Source: Myxocyprinus asiaticus
Lineage: Eukaryota > Chordata > Actinopteri > Cypriniformes > Catostomidae
Assembly (NCBI RefSeq): GCF_019703515.2
Contig: NC_059373.1
Location: forward strand, 18,934,281 to 18,998,280
DNA: 64,000 nt
Reading direction: 5' to 3'
This document shows, one piece after another, positions 49,187 to 60,647 of the stretch. A model generated the notes under the pieces. That model did no database searches, was not told where the DNA came from, and saw only the letters and a program-made list of their open reading frames with translations. Numbering within the stretch: the first letter of the stretch is position 1; every line of letters begins with the position of its first letter. A program made the translations under genes and the position numbers.

Positions 49187-50476
49187 TTAAAGGGGACATA
49201 TTATTCCCCTTTTTACACTATGTAATATAAGTCTCAGATGTCCCCAGAATGTGTCAAGTTTTAGCTCAAAATACCTCAAAGATCATTTATTCTACCATGC
49301 CTTTATACCCCTGTTTTGTAGCCCTGTTCCAAATGGGCTGTTTTAGTGTCTGTAGCTTTAAATGCAAAGGAGCTGCTGCTCCCCACACCCCTTTCTGGAA
49401 GTGGGCTGTGCCTTTCCTGCTGCTGCCATGGATACCCCGGAGACAACAATGCAGGAGAACCAATATGGCTGCTATTGAAAACACTGGAGTTCAGCCATAC
49501 ATGTTTGATGAATTTGTGTAACTTTTGTAGGGTTATTTCAGCTTTTTTGCTACGATGGATGATGTGTTGTTCGCTGTCTAATGCCAACTTTAGCTTTCTC
49601 TGCTTTCCATTGTAGGGAACAGTACTACTTTAATAAGCAATACACACTAAGTACTGTAATGACGTTCACTAAGCGCAATATAATGGCATGATACATTTAG
49701 TATAATGCTCATTTTTTAATTGTGGTACAGGTGCTCATGTGGAAACTGTGAAACGATATCTACAGAGTTGCTACGTTACACAAAGGACAATGTTTTCACA
49801 ACAAGCATTTTTAAGCAACGTGCAAACAAGCAAATCCAGAAAGCCAAATTGCAAACATTAAAAAGTATAAAGTGCGAAACATACGACTTGCAAATCTGAA
49901 GTTGGGTCACAGAGAGTTGGTATCGATCCATCCTTGGTCCTTAGCTTGGAAGCAAATCCAGCCTTGTGTTGACCCTTTTTGATGAAGCAGTCCGACGTAA
50001 AATGGTTTGCACACACATATAGGGATTCTCCTATTGTTGTTGGCACATTGCCATCAAAAATAAAACTAATCCACTGGGTCTTCAGTGGCTCAGATGCAGG
50101 GAGTACATGAAGACTCTTGTGTTTGCTCTTGCAGCCAACAACAGAACATTTGGCGTGTTTACCTTGTAGCTGGGACATTCTCGAGTTAGCACAAGCGGCT
50201 CTAGCGAGGAGATAAATATTGCGGACTGTGTGCTGCTCGCTCAGGTTTTAATGAGGGCAGATCTAAGCTACTCGGGTGGATCTCTTCGCAGCCGTGGGCG
50301 GTACCTTTCCCCTTTTCACGTCATAAGGGGCTGCACACCAGAACGGCTTGTTTGGAGACACGAGGAATGAGGGGACGGTCTTTTACCATATTTTGTCATT
50401 GTCTACACACACTGGGGACACATAATTATGTTCAAAAAATTGGAAGAGTGGATTTTGCATAATATGTCTCCTTTAA
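49187..50476 (-). mobile_element. Kolobok-like TTAA transposon with THAP gene, copy 1
   Basis: Flanked by TTAA (49187-49190 and 50473-50476). The left end is AAAGGGGACATATTAT; the right end is its inverse, ATAATATGTCTCCTTTAA. It contains a THAP-domain reading frame on the minus strand. TTAA targets together with a THAP protein are characteristic of Kolobok elements. No full transposase is present. A second copy in the opposite orientation lies at 60870-61962. Confidence 0.7.
49858..50178 (-). CDS. THAP-domain protein fragment of the Kolobok-like element
   Basis: 106 codons. The C2CH zinc-finger pattern of THAP domains is visible: Cys-x4-Cys (CSVVGC, residues 11-16), a Trp in the TQWISF stretch (about residue 36), then Cys-x2-His (VCANHF, about residues 56-61), ending with a GSIPTLCDP motif in the AVPTIF position. 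THAP domains bind DNA, here presumably transposon ends. The frame stops soon after the domain, so it is probably the truncated N-terminus of a transposon protein rather than a host THAP gene. Confidence 0.75.
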   Translation of the reverse strand: MSQLQGKHAKCSVVGCKSKHKSLHVLPASEPLKTQWISFIFDGNVPTTIGESLYVCANHFTSDCFIKKGQHKAGFASKLRTKDGSIPTLCDPTSDLQVVCFALYTF

Positions 50477-51142
50477 GTTAACTTGCAGCATTTATTCTCT
50501 CCACCAGAATGAACCCAATTTTGAGGAACAACTAAAACATCTGGGCCCAGTTGCAGGAAGTCCCTTAAGTTAAGAAAACCCTTCATTATTATTAAAAGGC
50601 TATTGCCAATAAGAGTTTTCTTAAAGGGGTTTCTTGCAATTAGCCACAGGACTTCAAAAAGCCACAAAAAAAAAAAAAAAAAAAAATGACTGAATAACTC
50701 AGAAATGACAATTTTTCATCAAGAGTTTAACCCATAGAAATGTCTTTATAATACTTCAGACTCGAGTTAAACAAATGCAGGTATCTCCTGACCTCCTCAC
50801 ACACACGCCTTTGACGTGCACATCCACTGTTGTTGTTTCCACCTTCGTCTACCTTCCACCTTCTTCGTGACAGCAAAGGCTCAAGTCTGTGTTGCCACCT
50901 TGTAGACCCAATGATTAGTGCAAATAATTCCAGGTGCATATTGCAAGTTTAGAGTACGTGCGGTAAGAAAAATCAGACTACATGCGTTAAGTGCTCAAGC
51001 ACCCTGAAGACTCACCTATCCTGTACGCAGACACCTAGCATTTGCGTCTCATTGAAGTATACTTTGGGCTTAATATTGAGAGAATGGGAGTTTACAGATT
51101 TTAATATCACCTTTTGGATAAAAAAAAAAAAAAAAAACTTTA
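50477..51142. other. nfyc first-intron sequence, nothing specific
   Basis: A segment starting 'gggcccagttgcagg' at 50543 may be an eroded small transposon. There is a poly(A) run at 50666-50687. Confidence 0.4.
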
Positions 51143-51150
51143 TTCCTTTT

Positions 51151-51903
51151 AGGGATGTGCATGAGTACTAGAGTACTGGTTCTGCACCAGCTACTTGAGT
51201 ATTAAAAACACTACTTGAATATCGCAAATTCCTTTTCCTTTACGCATTTGCCTGCAGTGAGAAGCACTGAATTACACCGTTTTCCATCTGAATCTCTCAC
51301 CAAAACTTGCAGAGTGTATAAGACATAATGGCATTTGTGCTTTTGAAACTGTTTGGCAATACATTGGCAATATTTTGATCTGATTTAATTCTCCTCTATT
51401 TATTCTGTTCTTGTTGCAAACCAACAGACGAGGATCAGCTTTTATCGGTGGAAAGAAAATGTGAAGCGAACTCTGAGCTTATCAGATCAGAATGTGTGTA
51501 TGAGCACGAAATCTCTTAACACAGGCAGAGCACATTTTATAAAAAGCAAACTTTCACCACTTGTTTTTCTGAATTATAACATGTGAAATTATAAAAATAC
51601 GATAGCCTTTATGTAGACTTTATGTAGAGTGTATACTGTATATGTGCATTACCCTAATGCCGTGTGAGTACAAATGTTTTTAACTGTTATTTTTAAATCT
51701 TTTTTGTTTTCTATTTTTATGAATGCATATTATTCATTTTAGTTTGTTGAAGTCATCTTATTAAATTTAAAAGTAAATATAAAATTAATTTACGTGTCAT
51801 ACTTGTTAATTTTAACATGCATTTTAATTCATGAGCAATCGAGTACTCATTTTTTGTGGGTTTGGTACTTGATTAAAAAATTACTTGAAAATGCCCATCC
51901 CTA
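51151..51903. mobile_element. hAT-type non-autonomous element, copy 2
   Basis: Same family as 43805-44690: start TAGGGATGTGC, 'ttctgcaccagctac', 'gatcagcttttat', 'gatagcctttatgtag', end GCCCATCCCTA. The flanks 'attccttt' and 'aacccttt' are a decayed 8-bp duplication. It is preceded by a run of A. Confidence 0.82.
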
Positions 51904-53763
51904 AACCCTTTAATCTTTGACAACAAAAACAAACCTTTTTGATTTTTTTACTTTTACTAATTAACACTATGCAAAGGCACTGAGACACAAGACAACCTAT
52001 TTCTATGACTGTTCTGTCATACAGAAAGGTCAACTCAAGCACATTTGTCAAACTACATTCAGGACTTATTAACTACCTAAACATTCACACAGAGGACAGC
52101 CTGTGAAAAAACAAAACCGCAACAACCTACAAAGCCCACTGCAGTTACTGGTTAATCATTGACTTGAACACAACAAAACACAGCCAAGATCCCAGCAATG
52201 AATTACAAATTAACCAACAAATAACCGTGCTTGTTTTGCATGAAAGTTTGGAACGTTTAAAAACAGAGGGGCCGGACAACACTGCGAACTGATATGCTGA
52301 TCCGTGTCTAATCTCACTGATCAATCATTCCAAAGTTGCCCTTGGTTCAGCCTCACGTCAACTCCAGGAAGCCGTACCTAAACTCTCAAGGTCATTCAGC
52401 AGCAAGCAAAAGAGAGAGAAAAAAAAACAGTAAAGGGGGAGGGAGAAAGAAAAAGAGGGATATACAATAGCACAAAATATCAGAGAGAAAGAGGGGACTG
52501 GTTTTGCATCTTTCAATGCAGCAACTTGGCGACCCTACAGTAATGCCTTCAGTATGTGTAATGATAGTATGTAGAGTATGTGCCATCCCCAGTGTGATGG
52601 TGAATTGCCTACTCTTGTTTGCGTCCATGAGAGATGCACTGTCAGACAGATTGAATGCGGGAGCCGCTCTTATATTCCTGTGACCTTCATCCAGGGATGG
52701 GCCAATTAGCAATTGCAAGGTGCAACGACATGCCGATGCTAGCCAAACGGCGCAAACTTTGCAGGTTCTGGACTGATGTTTAAAAATGTATGCTTAAAAA
52801 GCAGAGCCCAAGGGAATCTGAAGAGAGAATGCGCAAAGGTCATTGTTAGCCAGGTGTGACATTGTACCCTTGAACTTGTTGGTTTGCATTGACTTTTTAT
52901 GGTTTACTGTGTCAATGGTGCAGTAAGAAGAAATTCTTTAGCAAACAACTAGGTAATCATAATGAGATACAGTAGTCAGGGCTTAAACTCTGAGTTATTT
53001 TTAGCTCTCCTTTCCCCAAAAGAACCTTAATACTGTCACCAATGGAAACTTTCAATTAGAGAGGAGAAAAGGGGACTTTAATGTGACCAGATCCCATAAA
53101 TGGCATCACGTGAGGACAGCAGTGACTGGCAAAACAGAAAAAGTCTGTCTAGAGTGAAATTGCCCTACATCAAACCCCAATCCATCGCAGAGACTACATC
53201 TATACTGTCCTCTGCTCTGCTTCACTGTCAGCCGAGTGTAAACAATCTGTGAAACTAGGCCTTGAAGTTAAACCAGGACTTGCATTCCTTTGCAGCCAGG
53301 GCCATCTCTCTCTATCTCTGACTAAGCATCGCACAACCTGCACAACACAACAGATCCTTTAGCAGGGATATTCAACAGCACAGGACCTTTAAGAGGTCCA
53401 AAGTCAAAACAAGTTTGATATTAATTGAGCTGATATTTACAACTCGGCCGAATTAGAGGTCAACTGCGATCAAAGGTGGTCACCATCAAAAAGTCATGTA
53501 GTTCAACAAGGGAAAGTTAAAATTAAGTACACAAAGTGAGGCAAATGTATGATATGGCCAGTAGAGCGTGTCAATGTTTACATAATGTCAAACACTGGTG
53601 CAAAAAGGTGGCAGGGACTGATTCAAGATTCAAAATTCAGGAGATAAAACAAGGAAACAAAAAGAAACACAAATTTCAAGCAAGTGGAAAAGTAGAGGAC
53701 GAAAAGAGGAGGAGAAAAGCGCAGCAGAGGACAGAGGAAGCATCCCATTACTGCAAAATGAGA

Positions 53764-53764
<1 letters not shown>
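51904..53764. other. nfyc first-intron sequence, nothing specific
   Basis: Purine-rich tracts near 52400-52500 and 53650-53760. No exon recognised. Confidence 0.45.

Positions 53765-53809
<45 letters not shown>
53765..53809. repeat. (AG)n microsatellite
   Basis: About 22 AG units, starting only a few bases past a strong minus-strand splice donor (53811-53817). Confidence 0.95.
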
Positions 53810-53817
53810 ACACTTAC

Positions 53818-53960
53818 CCCATGCCCTTCATGCTGCACTGTGGACAGTGTAGAAGAGGAGGATGTAACTAAAGTCTTCTTGTTGGACGCATGGAGAAAGT
53901 GTCTTTAGTCCACTGGCTCTGTCCCAGGATGAGACAAAAGACTGTGTGGGACAGGCAATC
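53818..53960 (-). other. nfyc: Candidate non-coding first exon of nfyc (alternative)
   Basis: On the minus strand the sequence '...gggcatggg' is followed by GTAAGTG, an excellent donor. The next good acceptor in this direction is that of nfyc coding exon 1 at 42863. Upstream (higher coordinates) lies C-rich sequence that could be a promoter. The 5' limit is not determined. Confidence 0.35.
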
Positions 53961-55302
53961 TGCTGCTGCTTTCAAAGCCCCGAGCCGAGGGGAAAGCGAT
54001 CACCTACCGCCCCCCTTTTCGACCCCTCCCCCTTTCACTAGCCCATCTTCTACAGCCCCCCCCCCCTTTCTTAAACACACAATCCCCTCCCATTTCTCCC
54101 CTGTCCGAGTCCCCTGAAGCTGCCTGAAGCCTGGAGTTGGCCTCTGCCTGGCCACCTTAGTGTTTGTCTTTCAGCTGACCCCTGCCTCAATGCGAGTGAC
54201 GATAAAACAGATGAGAAAGTGTGAGAGAGGTGGAAAGAAAGGGAAGGACTAAAAGAAAAACAGTAGAAAAATTGAGAGAAAAGCAGAGCTGCAGAACAAG
54301 TCGGGACAAAAGTCTCCTGACTGCTTTCCCTTTAAAACTCAACTGTACTCAATCTAGCTTGCTTAGCAATACTCTCTGCCCACCTATCTTTGAGATCCCG
54401 CCCACCCTTGCAGGATTCCTCTAATAAGACCGAGTTGGCCACTGACGCTATAGGCTGAGCCAGCTATCCATAGGCTGCATCAATCCCTCCTCCCACCTTA
54501 CCCTCCTCCTCTCCACCCCCTTTCACAGGCACTCAACTTCCTGTTTTAAGTTACCTTGAGCAGCAGGATAGGGGTCAGGGAATGAAAAGAACAAGAGAGA
54601 AAAAAATAAACAGACAAAAGAGGAAGAAAATTGCACAATGGATGCAAGGATGGTGAAGGATCTGCTTGCAAGCCTTGGAAATCTGTCCCCTGCAGATCGT
54701 CTTCTCTACTATGGCTGGACGGAGCTGGACTGAACAACTGACTTCTCAAATAACTGTCCCTTGCTTATTTACAATGTCAAACTGAATGTCTCTAAAGCCC
54801 GCCCCTCGGAGGAGCGGAGTGGTCGATTGTGCAGTGATGCAAATAAGCTCATTATCAATGATTGGCCCAGAGCAGTCTTAAAGAGGATGCCGCATGCTGT
54901 AGCCGCATGATTTAAAGTGGAAAGTCACACAGGTCAGATTTGCAGTCTCAGTTGAGTGCAGAGATGAGCATGCAGTCCAGCACATACAACCTATGCAGAA
55001 CATCAGTTGTGTGACTCATGTCCTAAATAAATCTAATGTTGATCTGAAGAGGTAATGTTGAATGTCTTAATCTCAAACATATGTAACCAAGGAAGAACAA
55101 AGACAATCTCATTTGACTGAACATTATGCAAATTATGAAATTATGATCATTTGTTACACTTTTAGTTACTCCTAGAGGAATAAAACTTGCAGTTTTGCAT
55201 TCTACAGAACACCATTTGATTCTGATTGGGCTCATTTCCAGAAACTGAAAAGAAAATGTCATCACATGCACTGATGCAATTTCCTGAAGACAAAACTGCC
55301 TG
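53961..55302. other. Upstream or intronic nfyc sequence
   Basis: C/T-rich at 53990-54120 and 54480-54540, otherwise unremarkable. A CCAAT motif (minus strand) lies at 54860-54864. Confidence 0.4.
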
Positions 55303-55830
55303 TAAGGAATGTTCCGGGTTTAATACAAGTTAAGCTCAATCAAAAGAATTTGTGGCATAATATTGATTACCTCAAAAATAATTTCAACTTGTCACAAAAA
55401 AAAAAAAAAGTAAGGCACTTTCAATGGAAGTGAATGGGGACAGTCCATAAACATTGAAACCATTTCAAAAGTTCAGCCACAAGACGTAAACATATATATT
55501 TACATGATTTTAGTGTGACAAAATCAGGGATTTACCAGCGTTATGATGTTTAATTACCAGCATTACGCTGTCATGGCAACAAAGTTGTAATATTGGCTAT
55601 AATTTTACATTAAAAAAAGTAAGTATATCACACTAAAATCATGTTAACACATAATAATTAAGTCTTGTGGCAGCTTTTGAAAATGTTTTAATGTTTATGG
55701 ACTGGCCCCATTCACTTCAGTTGCAAGTGCTTTATTTATTAATTTTTTTTTTAATAAACAAGGGACGAGTCAAATATTTTTTTTTTGTGGTAATCAACAT
55801 TATTCCACAAATGCTGTCGCTTGAGCTTAA
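55303..55830 (+). mobile_element. TTAA-type element copy T4
   Basis: Begins 'aaggaatgttccgggtttaatacaag' (read as two parts: aaggaatgttccggg and tttaatacaag) and keeps the 'gaatgggg', 'gtcatggcaacaaag' and 'gtcttgtggc' boxes. It ends at 'gtcgcttgagcttaa', where the next copy begins. Its own terminal right end is missing. Confidence 0.75.
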
Positions 55831-56443
55831 AGGAATATTCTGGGTTCAGTACAAGTGAAGCTCAATCGACAGCATCTGTGGCATAATATTGATTACCACA
55901 AAATAAAATGTTTACTCATCCCTCCTTTTCTTTAAAAAAAGCAAAAATCTGGGTTACAGTGAGGCACTTACAATGGAAGTGAAAGGGGGCAAATTTTAAC
56001 ATTAACATACTCACTGTTTCAAAAGTATAGCAACAAGACATAAACAAAATGTGTGTAAACATGATTTTAGTGTGATAAAATCCCTTACTAATCTTTTCTG
56101 TGTAATCCAATTTTACAACTTCATTGCCATGATGATGTAATGTCAACAAACCCTAAAATGACTAAAAAACAATAACAATTTGAACAACTTTACAGCTCAA
56201 ATAATACATGAATTTTAACAGAAGAATTAATGTAAGTGCTTTTATAAAATTATAAGCTTCATATTTCTGCCTTTAAACCCTCCAAAAATTTGACACATTA
56301 ATTTCCATTGTAAGCGCCTCAATGTGACCTTTATTTTTGCTTTTTTTTAATTTTTTTTTAAAGAAAAGGAGAGACTTGTCGAAATGAACTTTTGTGGCAA
56401 TTAATATTATGCCAAGAATGCTGTCAATTGAATATTCCTTTAA
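55827..56443 (+). mobile_element. TTAA-type element copy T5, both ends present
   Basis: Starts TTAAAGGAATATTCTGGG and ends 'gaatattcctttaa'. It has the opposite inner orientation marks to T1 and T2: 'cagtgaggcac' on the left and 'ttgtaagcgcctcaatg' on the right, with 'aacccTaaaatgact' in the centre. About 617 bp. It is the most complete member here and defines the TTAA target. Confidence 0.8.
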
Positions 56444-56845
56444 CTTATATAACCCAGAACATTCCTTGAACACCTCTCACAAACACAAAATATCTGGACA
56501 ATTTTTTGGTCAAAGCTATGGGCAGCAGAAATATTGTGAAACATTTTGAATATTGCAATGAGCTGGAACACTACTGAAACAAACAAGGAGAAACGTTTAC
56601 ATTTTTTTTTTTTTTTATGGCAGAGGCTTTTTGCACTAATTTGCACTAAGTGCAAATAGCGACAGATGCTATTTTCACTAAGTGTAAAAAGCAACAAAAA
56701 GCATCTTCTTTGCACTAAGTGCAAACAGTGGCAGATACACTTACACCCCTGTTTAAATACTAACATACAGTATAGTAGCATCACTGCAGCATTGTGTTTA
56801 TTTGGAGTCCCAGACACCCTACACCAACCCCTAACCCTGCCTTAC

Positions 56846-57059
56846 AAAAATTAACCATGGTTTTACTACAGTAACCATAGTATCATCATGGTATTTTTCT
56901 AGTAAAATCATAGTAACCACAAAATTAAACATGGTTACTATTAACAACATTTAGTAACTGTACTGTAGTAACACCATGGTTAGTACATCAGAACTATATA
57001 ATTTCCACCAAAACACATGGTTACTACAATATTACTACAGTAAAACCATGGTTAATTTT
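56846..57059. mobile_element. Short palindromic MITE
   Basis: Left 'aattaaccatggttttacta' then 'cagtaac'; right 'actacagtaaaaccatgg' then 'ttaattt', a near-perfect inverse. About 210 bp, with further CCATGGTTA-type motifs inside. The same kind of element is common in fish genomes. Confidence 0.75.
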
Positions 57060-58309
57060 ATCCGGATCAAATCCTTCTCTCAAATCTCCGAACTTCACTG
57101 TGACCAAATCACTGCAAGGAATTTCTTTTATTTATTACTATAAGTAGTATTATAGGAAATATTAAGAGTAGAGACATGGGAAAAAGTATGTCATGGGGTG
57201 GGATTGGAACACGGATCTCCAGCGTGACAACACATACTGTCATCACACCCAGAAATGCACATGGGGGTCAGTTGGTCATAAAATCCTGTGTTTCCACCAG
57301 ACTATTGGAGCACAAATATCCACTTAGTTATCCAGTTTATTAATCCACTAAATGTCTAAGCCGTTAACAATTTTAATGTCTCTGCCCCATCGCGAAACAT
57401 TCAAACATGCCCATCTTCATTTGATCAGAAGTTGACCCCAAATAAATCTGTTGTGGCTGTCTTGAGTTTGGTCTGAGCATTGGTGAGCGGAGTTAGTGTA
57501 AATAGCCTCTTCCAACAAGATGGGCTATTTACTCTTAGTGTAAATAGACACTCTGTTTTTTTATACATACATAGGCCTAAGAGTATAGACAAGAAGGGAG
57601 GCAGAAATGAACATCAAAATGAGGGCTAAACCTCATTCTGAAGAAGTCAAGATGAAAGAACAACAGCTACCCTGCATGCATTACAATCCTTTCCATAATT
57701 TGTTGTTGTCCAAAGACATTTAGAAGGAAGGTAAATTATTTACAGCAACAGTCCTTAAAGATTATGGCAAAATCGGGGTCAGTCATCAATGGTTTTGCTT
57801 CCACGTCTTCCTTGAAAATCTCCACTGCTTTGAATGACGAATCATTAGTAATGTACAGAATGAGTTCATACGCAATGAACTGACCTCCATTTAACCTGCT
57901 CCATTATCGCCTTGCCCATACTTCTTAAATTACAGCCTTTTTGTATAATCTACATTGTCATTCAGCAGAGAAACTGGTTACAAAGCTTGGCTGTTTTGCT
58001 GAAACTTATAATGGTACTAGGCAAATTTCACCAAGAGTAAAACATTCACTGACATCGTCCTTTCTTATACCCTTGCTAATTCATACTACACAATACTTTC
58101 CTACATGTGATGAAAGTAATTTACATTAATGAAGTAAACAAAGCATTACGAATCTACTAGGAGACATGCTAACCTCTATAATACATTCGGGTTATGTGTG
58201 TGAAACGTAAATATTTTTGAAGAAACCAGAAGTGATCAATTATTTTCATTGCGAGGCTCACTGAACCCCCAACATCTGCAGCCAAGATTATAGACTGATA
58301 ATACATAAA
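57060..58309. other. Sequence upstream of nfyc first intron, repeat fragments
   Basis: Segments with 'gcactaagtgcaaa' (56640-56735) and 'cttagtgtaaatag' (57480-57550) look like parts of one eroded repeat around the MITE. No gene recognised. Confidence 0.4.
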
Positions 58310-58472
58310 AAATAGCCGCGTAAATGTACGGAGACGGTGCTCGCTCCGTTAGCAGGCCGCATTTGACTGTGATTACTATCAAATTAGAAGAAGTGAAATA
58401 ACGACGGTTTTGGGGAGTCTTTTGAGCAAAGGTTTCCTAAAATATTAGTAAAGCGGTGTAAAGACAGTCTAA

Positions 58473-58955
58473 CCAATAAAGGCTACGTTTGGATCTGTCC
58501 TTCAGACCAATCAAACCTCGGACCAGATTCCACCAATCAAGGTTTCTAGGGATTCTGGTAGTTAGGAAACTGCCACCATTTGGGCTCAAAGCATACCCAT
58601 AAGCCAATAGAAGTATTTTACGCCAAAGAGTCAAAATGGCGATCAACGACCAACAGTTTCCCGACCGCCTCCATTCCCTTCCACTAGCCACCAATAAGCG
58701 CTTCAGAGTGCGAGGAGGGAAATGGCGCCTATGTTCATCCTCCAAAACAATCGTCCATTGGATGAAAACTTTTATTGGTCCTCGAGCTCAAACTGACCCC
58801 CACTTCATCAAAACTCAGCCGTAGATTATAGGCGAATAGTAACGATGCAAAGCGTGTCATTTTTTGTACTTACTTTACGTGATGAAATCGCAGTGTAGTC
58901 CCGTTCGACGTAATATTTAATTTATTTCAGGCTGTTACGGGAAACCAAGATGGCC
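58473..58955 (-). promoter_or_regulatory. nfyc: CCAAT-rich, YY1-motif promoter region of nfyc
   Basis: Five CCAAT boxes on the plus strand (58473, 58507, 58533, 58604, 58691) and two on the minus strand (58757-58761, 58774-58778) within 306 bp, all with good flanks such as GACCAATCA and GACCAATAA. YY1-like ATGGC motifs stand at 58633-58641, 58720-58728 and 58946-58955. No TATA box. The direction of transcription cannot be settled from sequence. The strand given assumes nfyc. Confidence 0.55.
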
Positions 58956-58990
58956 GACGATTTGACTTTTTTTTTTTTTTTTTTAAACCG
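58874..58990 (-). other. nfyc: Candidate non-coding first exon of nfyc
   Basis: A minus-strand stretch ending 'catcacgtaaa' is followed by donor GTAAGTAC (58873-58866). A CCATCTTG motif near its presumed 5' end (58946-58955 on the plus strand reads CAAGATGGCC) is typical of YY1-type start regions. If this is the first exon, the CCAAT cluster lies just inside intron 1. The 5' limit is only a guess. Confidence 0.4.
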
Positions 58991-59049
58991 GAAGAAGTGT
59001 TACGTTTACTGTGACGCTCTCATAGATTAGCCCCAATATAAATCGCAAG

Positions 59050-60420
59050 TCCTTCAGTTCAGCGAGAGGTTGAACTCACGAAATAACGTACCATTAGAAT
59101 TCTGTTCATGCATTTGAAACGATTATAACTGTCTGCCTTTCTCCCTTGACTGTCTATATTAAAATAAAATAATAAACATCTTTATAGGGATAAAGAACTC
59201 GATTTCTTTACAGGGAAATAGGCTACGGGATATCATATGCTTTTAATATTGCCTACTAAACGATATCGAACTTTCAGGGGAAAAATTACTCTTTATTATC
59301 ACGTATATGAAATATTGGAAATATGAATAAAACTGCATTAAAAGTATTGTAGGCTAATTCTTGACTTTTCAGCTATATTTAATTGTAAATAACTCATAAT
59401 TCAAAATAATAGTTATTACTGTAAAATAAGAATTATAATTAATGGGAAAAAAAGCAAAAATGGGAAAAGTAAAATAAATAAAACAATTGCCTTTGTCAAA
59501 GATAAATTGCAATTAGTGCATGTGCATTGTTAAAAAAACAAATACACAAGTGACAACCCGGTCCGACCTGACATTTATGTAAAAGATCATCGGCCCAAGT
59601 ATAATTAAAATTTCCTGGCAAACCTTCATAATATAAGATATAACTCAGTTTTAATGTGTTCACTTGTTTACACAAAATGTCAATATTGGAATTTTAGTTT
59701 TTTTTTAGGAAAGAACGAACAGAAATTGTACTAATTTAGGATAGTTTGAAACCAACATACAAAACCTATTGCTAGAGAAAACAAGCATTTATACAACTAG
59801 ACCTCTGACTCAAAATTGACATATACAACCCATGACAACTTAAGCCCCTGTACTATGCAGCATAAACGGTACAACTATGCTATAACATAAACTTTATGCA
59901 ACATACAATGTTAAAGGGGCTTTGAGAGAGGAATAAAATATATAAATGTACATGTTCGAAGAAACTAGCCACAGCTATTTAATGCTGTAATTTTATATTC
60001 CACCAATCAGAACGTATTTCAACAATCATTCAATAAATGTCAAGATTGGGTTCAATGGTTTATTATTTTCAACACTTGTCTTTTATCAAACCCACAGAAC
60101 AAAATAATAAAAAAACAGTACAATTTCACAACAAGAACCACTGCAAAAAACCAAAAGCAAGTACGCTACAAATATTAAGATTATAAACTAATAAGCAGCT
60201 ACATCATCTACCTAATTACTGAAAATAATGTTCCATTTATTGGATGCTTTTTTTCTAAACTGACAAAGGAAATCAACAGCAAAAACAGTCTCCTGATGTA
60301 ATTTCATGTTGTGTCATCACGTAGCATTATGGTAAATTAAACTCCCAAATTTCAGCTCAGAATCTCATCTGGTTAAGCTTTAACCATTTCACATTATAGA
60401 AGTAACATCTGAGCTTAATT
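59050..60420. other. Intergenic between nfyc and the upstream gene
   Basis: AT-rich. Likely includes the 3' untranslated region of the neighbouring minus-strand gene, below 60421. No transposon ends recognised. Confidence 0.5.
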
Positions 60421-60647
60421 TTATCTACGGGCCACAAGCTCCAAAAGAGTCGATGCAATCTTGTCAAGACTGGTGGAGTTTGTCGTTTCTGGTGGTGGTG
60501 AGGATGATGGGTGGAATGGGTCATAGAATTCATCACCAGGGCGGCGGTCATAATGATGTAACCTCTGCTGTCCTCTCCCAGGAAATATCCTTGTTTTCTC
60601 GAGAAGAGAAGGTGGTTGGTAGTGAATGGGAGGCTTGCCAATGCTCT
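60421..60647 (-). CDS. Repeat-protein gene, terminal coding exon
   Basis: Two bases plus 74 codons and TAA. The phase matches the preceding exon (G + AG makes Glu). Contains PPIHYQPPSLLEK, FYDPFHPSSSPPP and a C-terminal helix. An alternative acceptor two bases further in would give a frame without sensible continuation. Confidence 0.8.

Noticed and set aside
49858..50178. THAP frame as a host THAP gene
   Set aside because: It lies within a TTAA-bounded element with a second copy elsewhere in the window and stops right after the domain. A transposon origin is more likely.
53536..53838. Low-complexity frames over the (AG)n tract
   Set aside because: They are products of the microsatellite and purine-rich sequence, without homology or splice signals.
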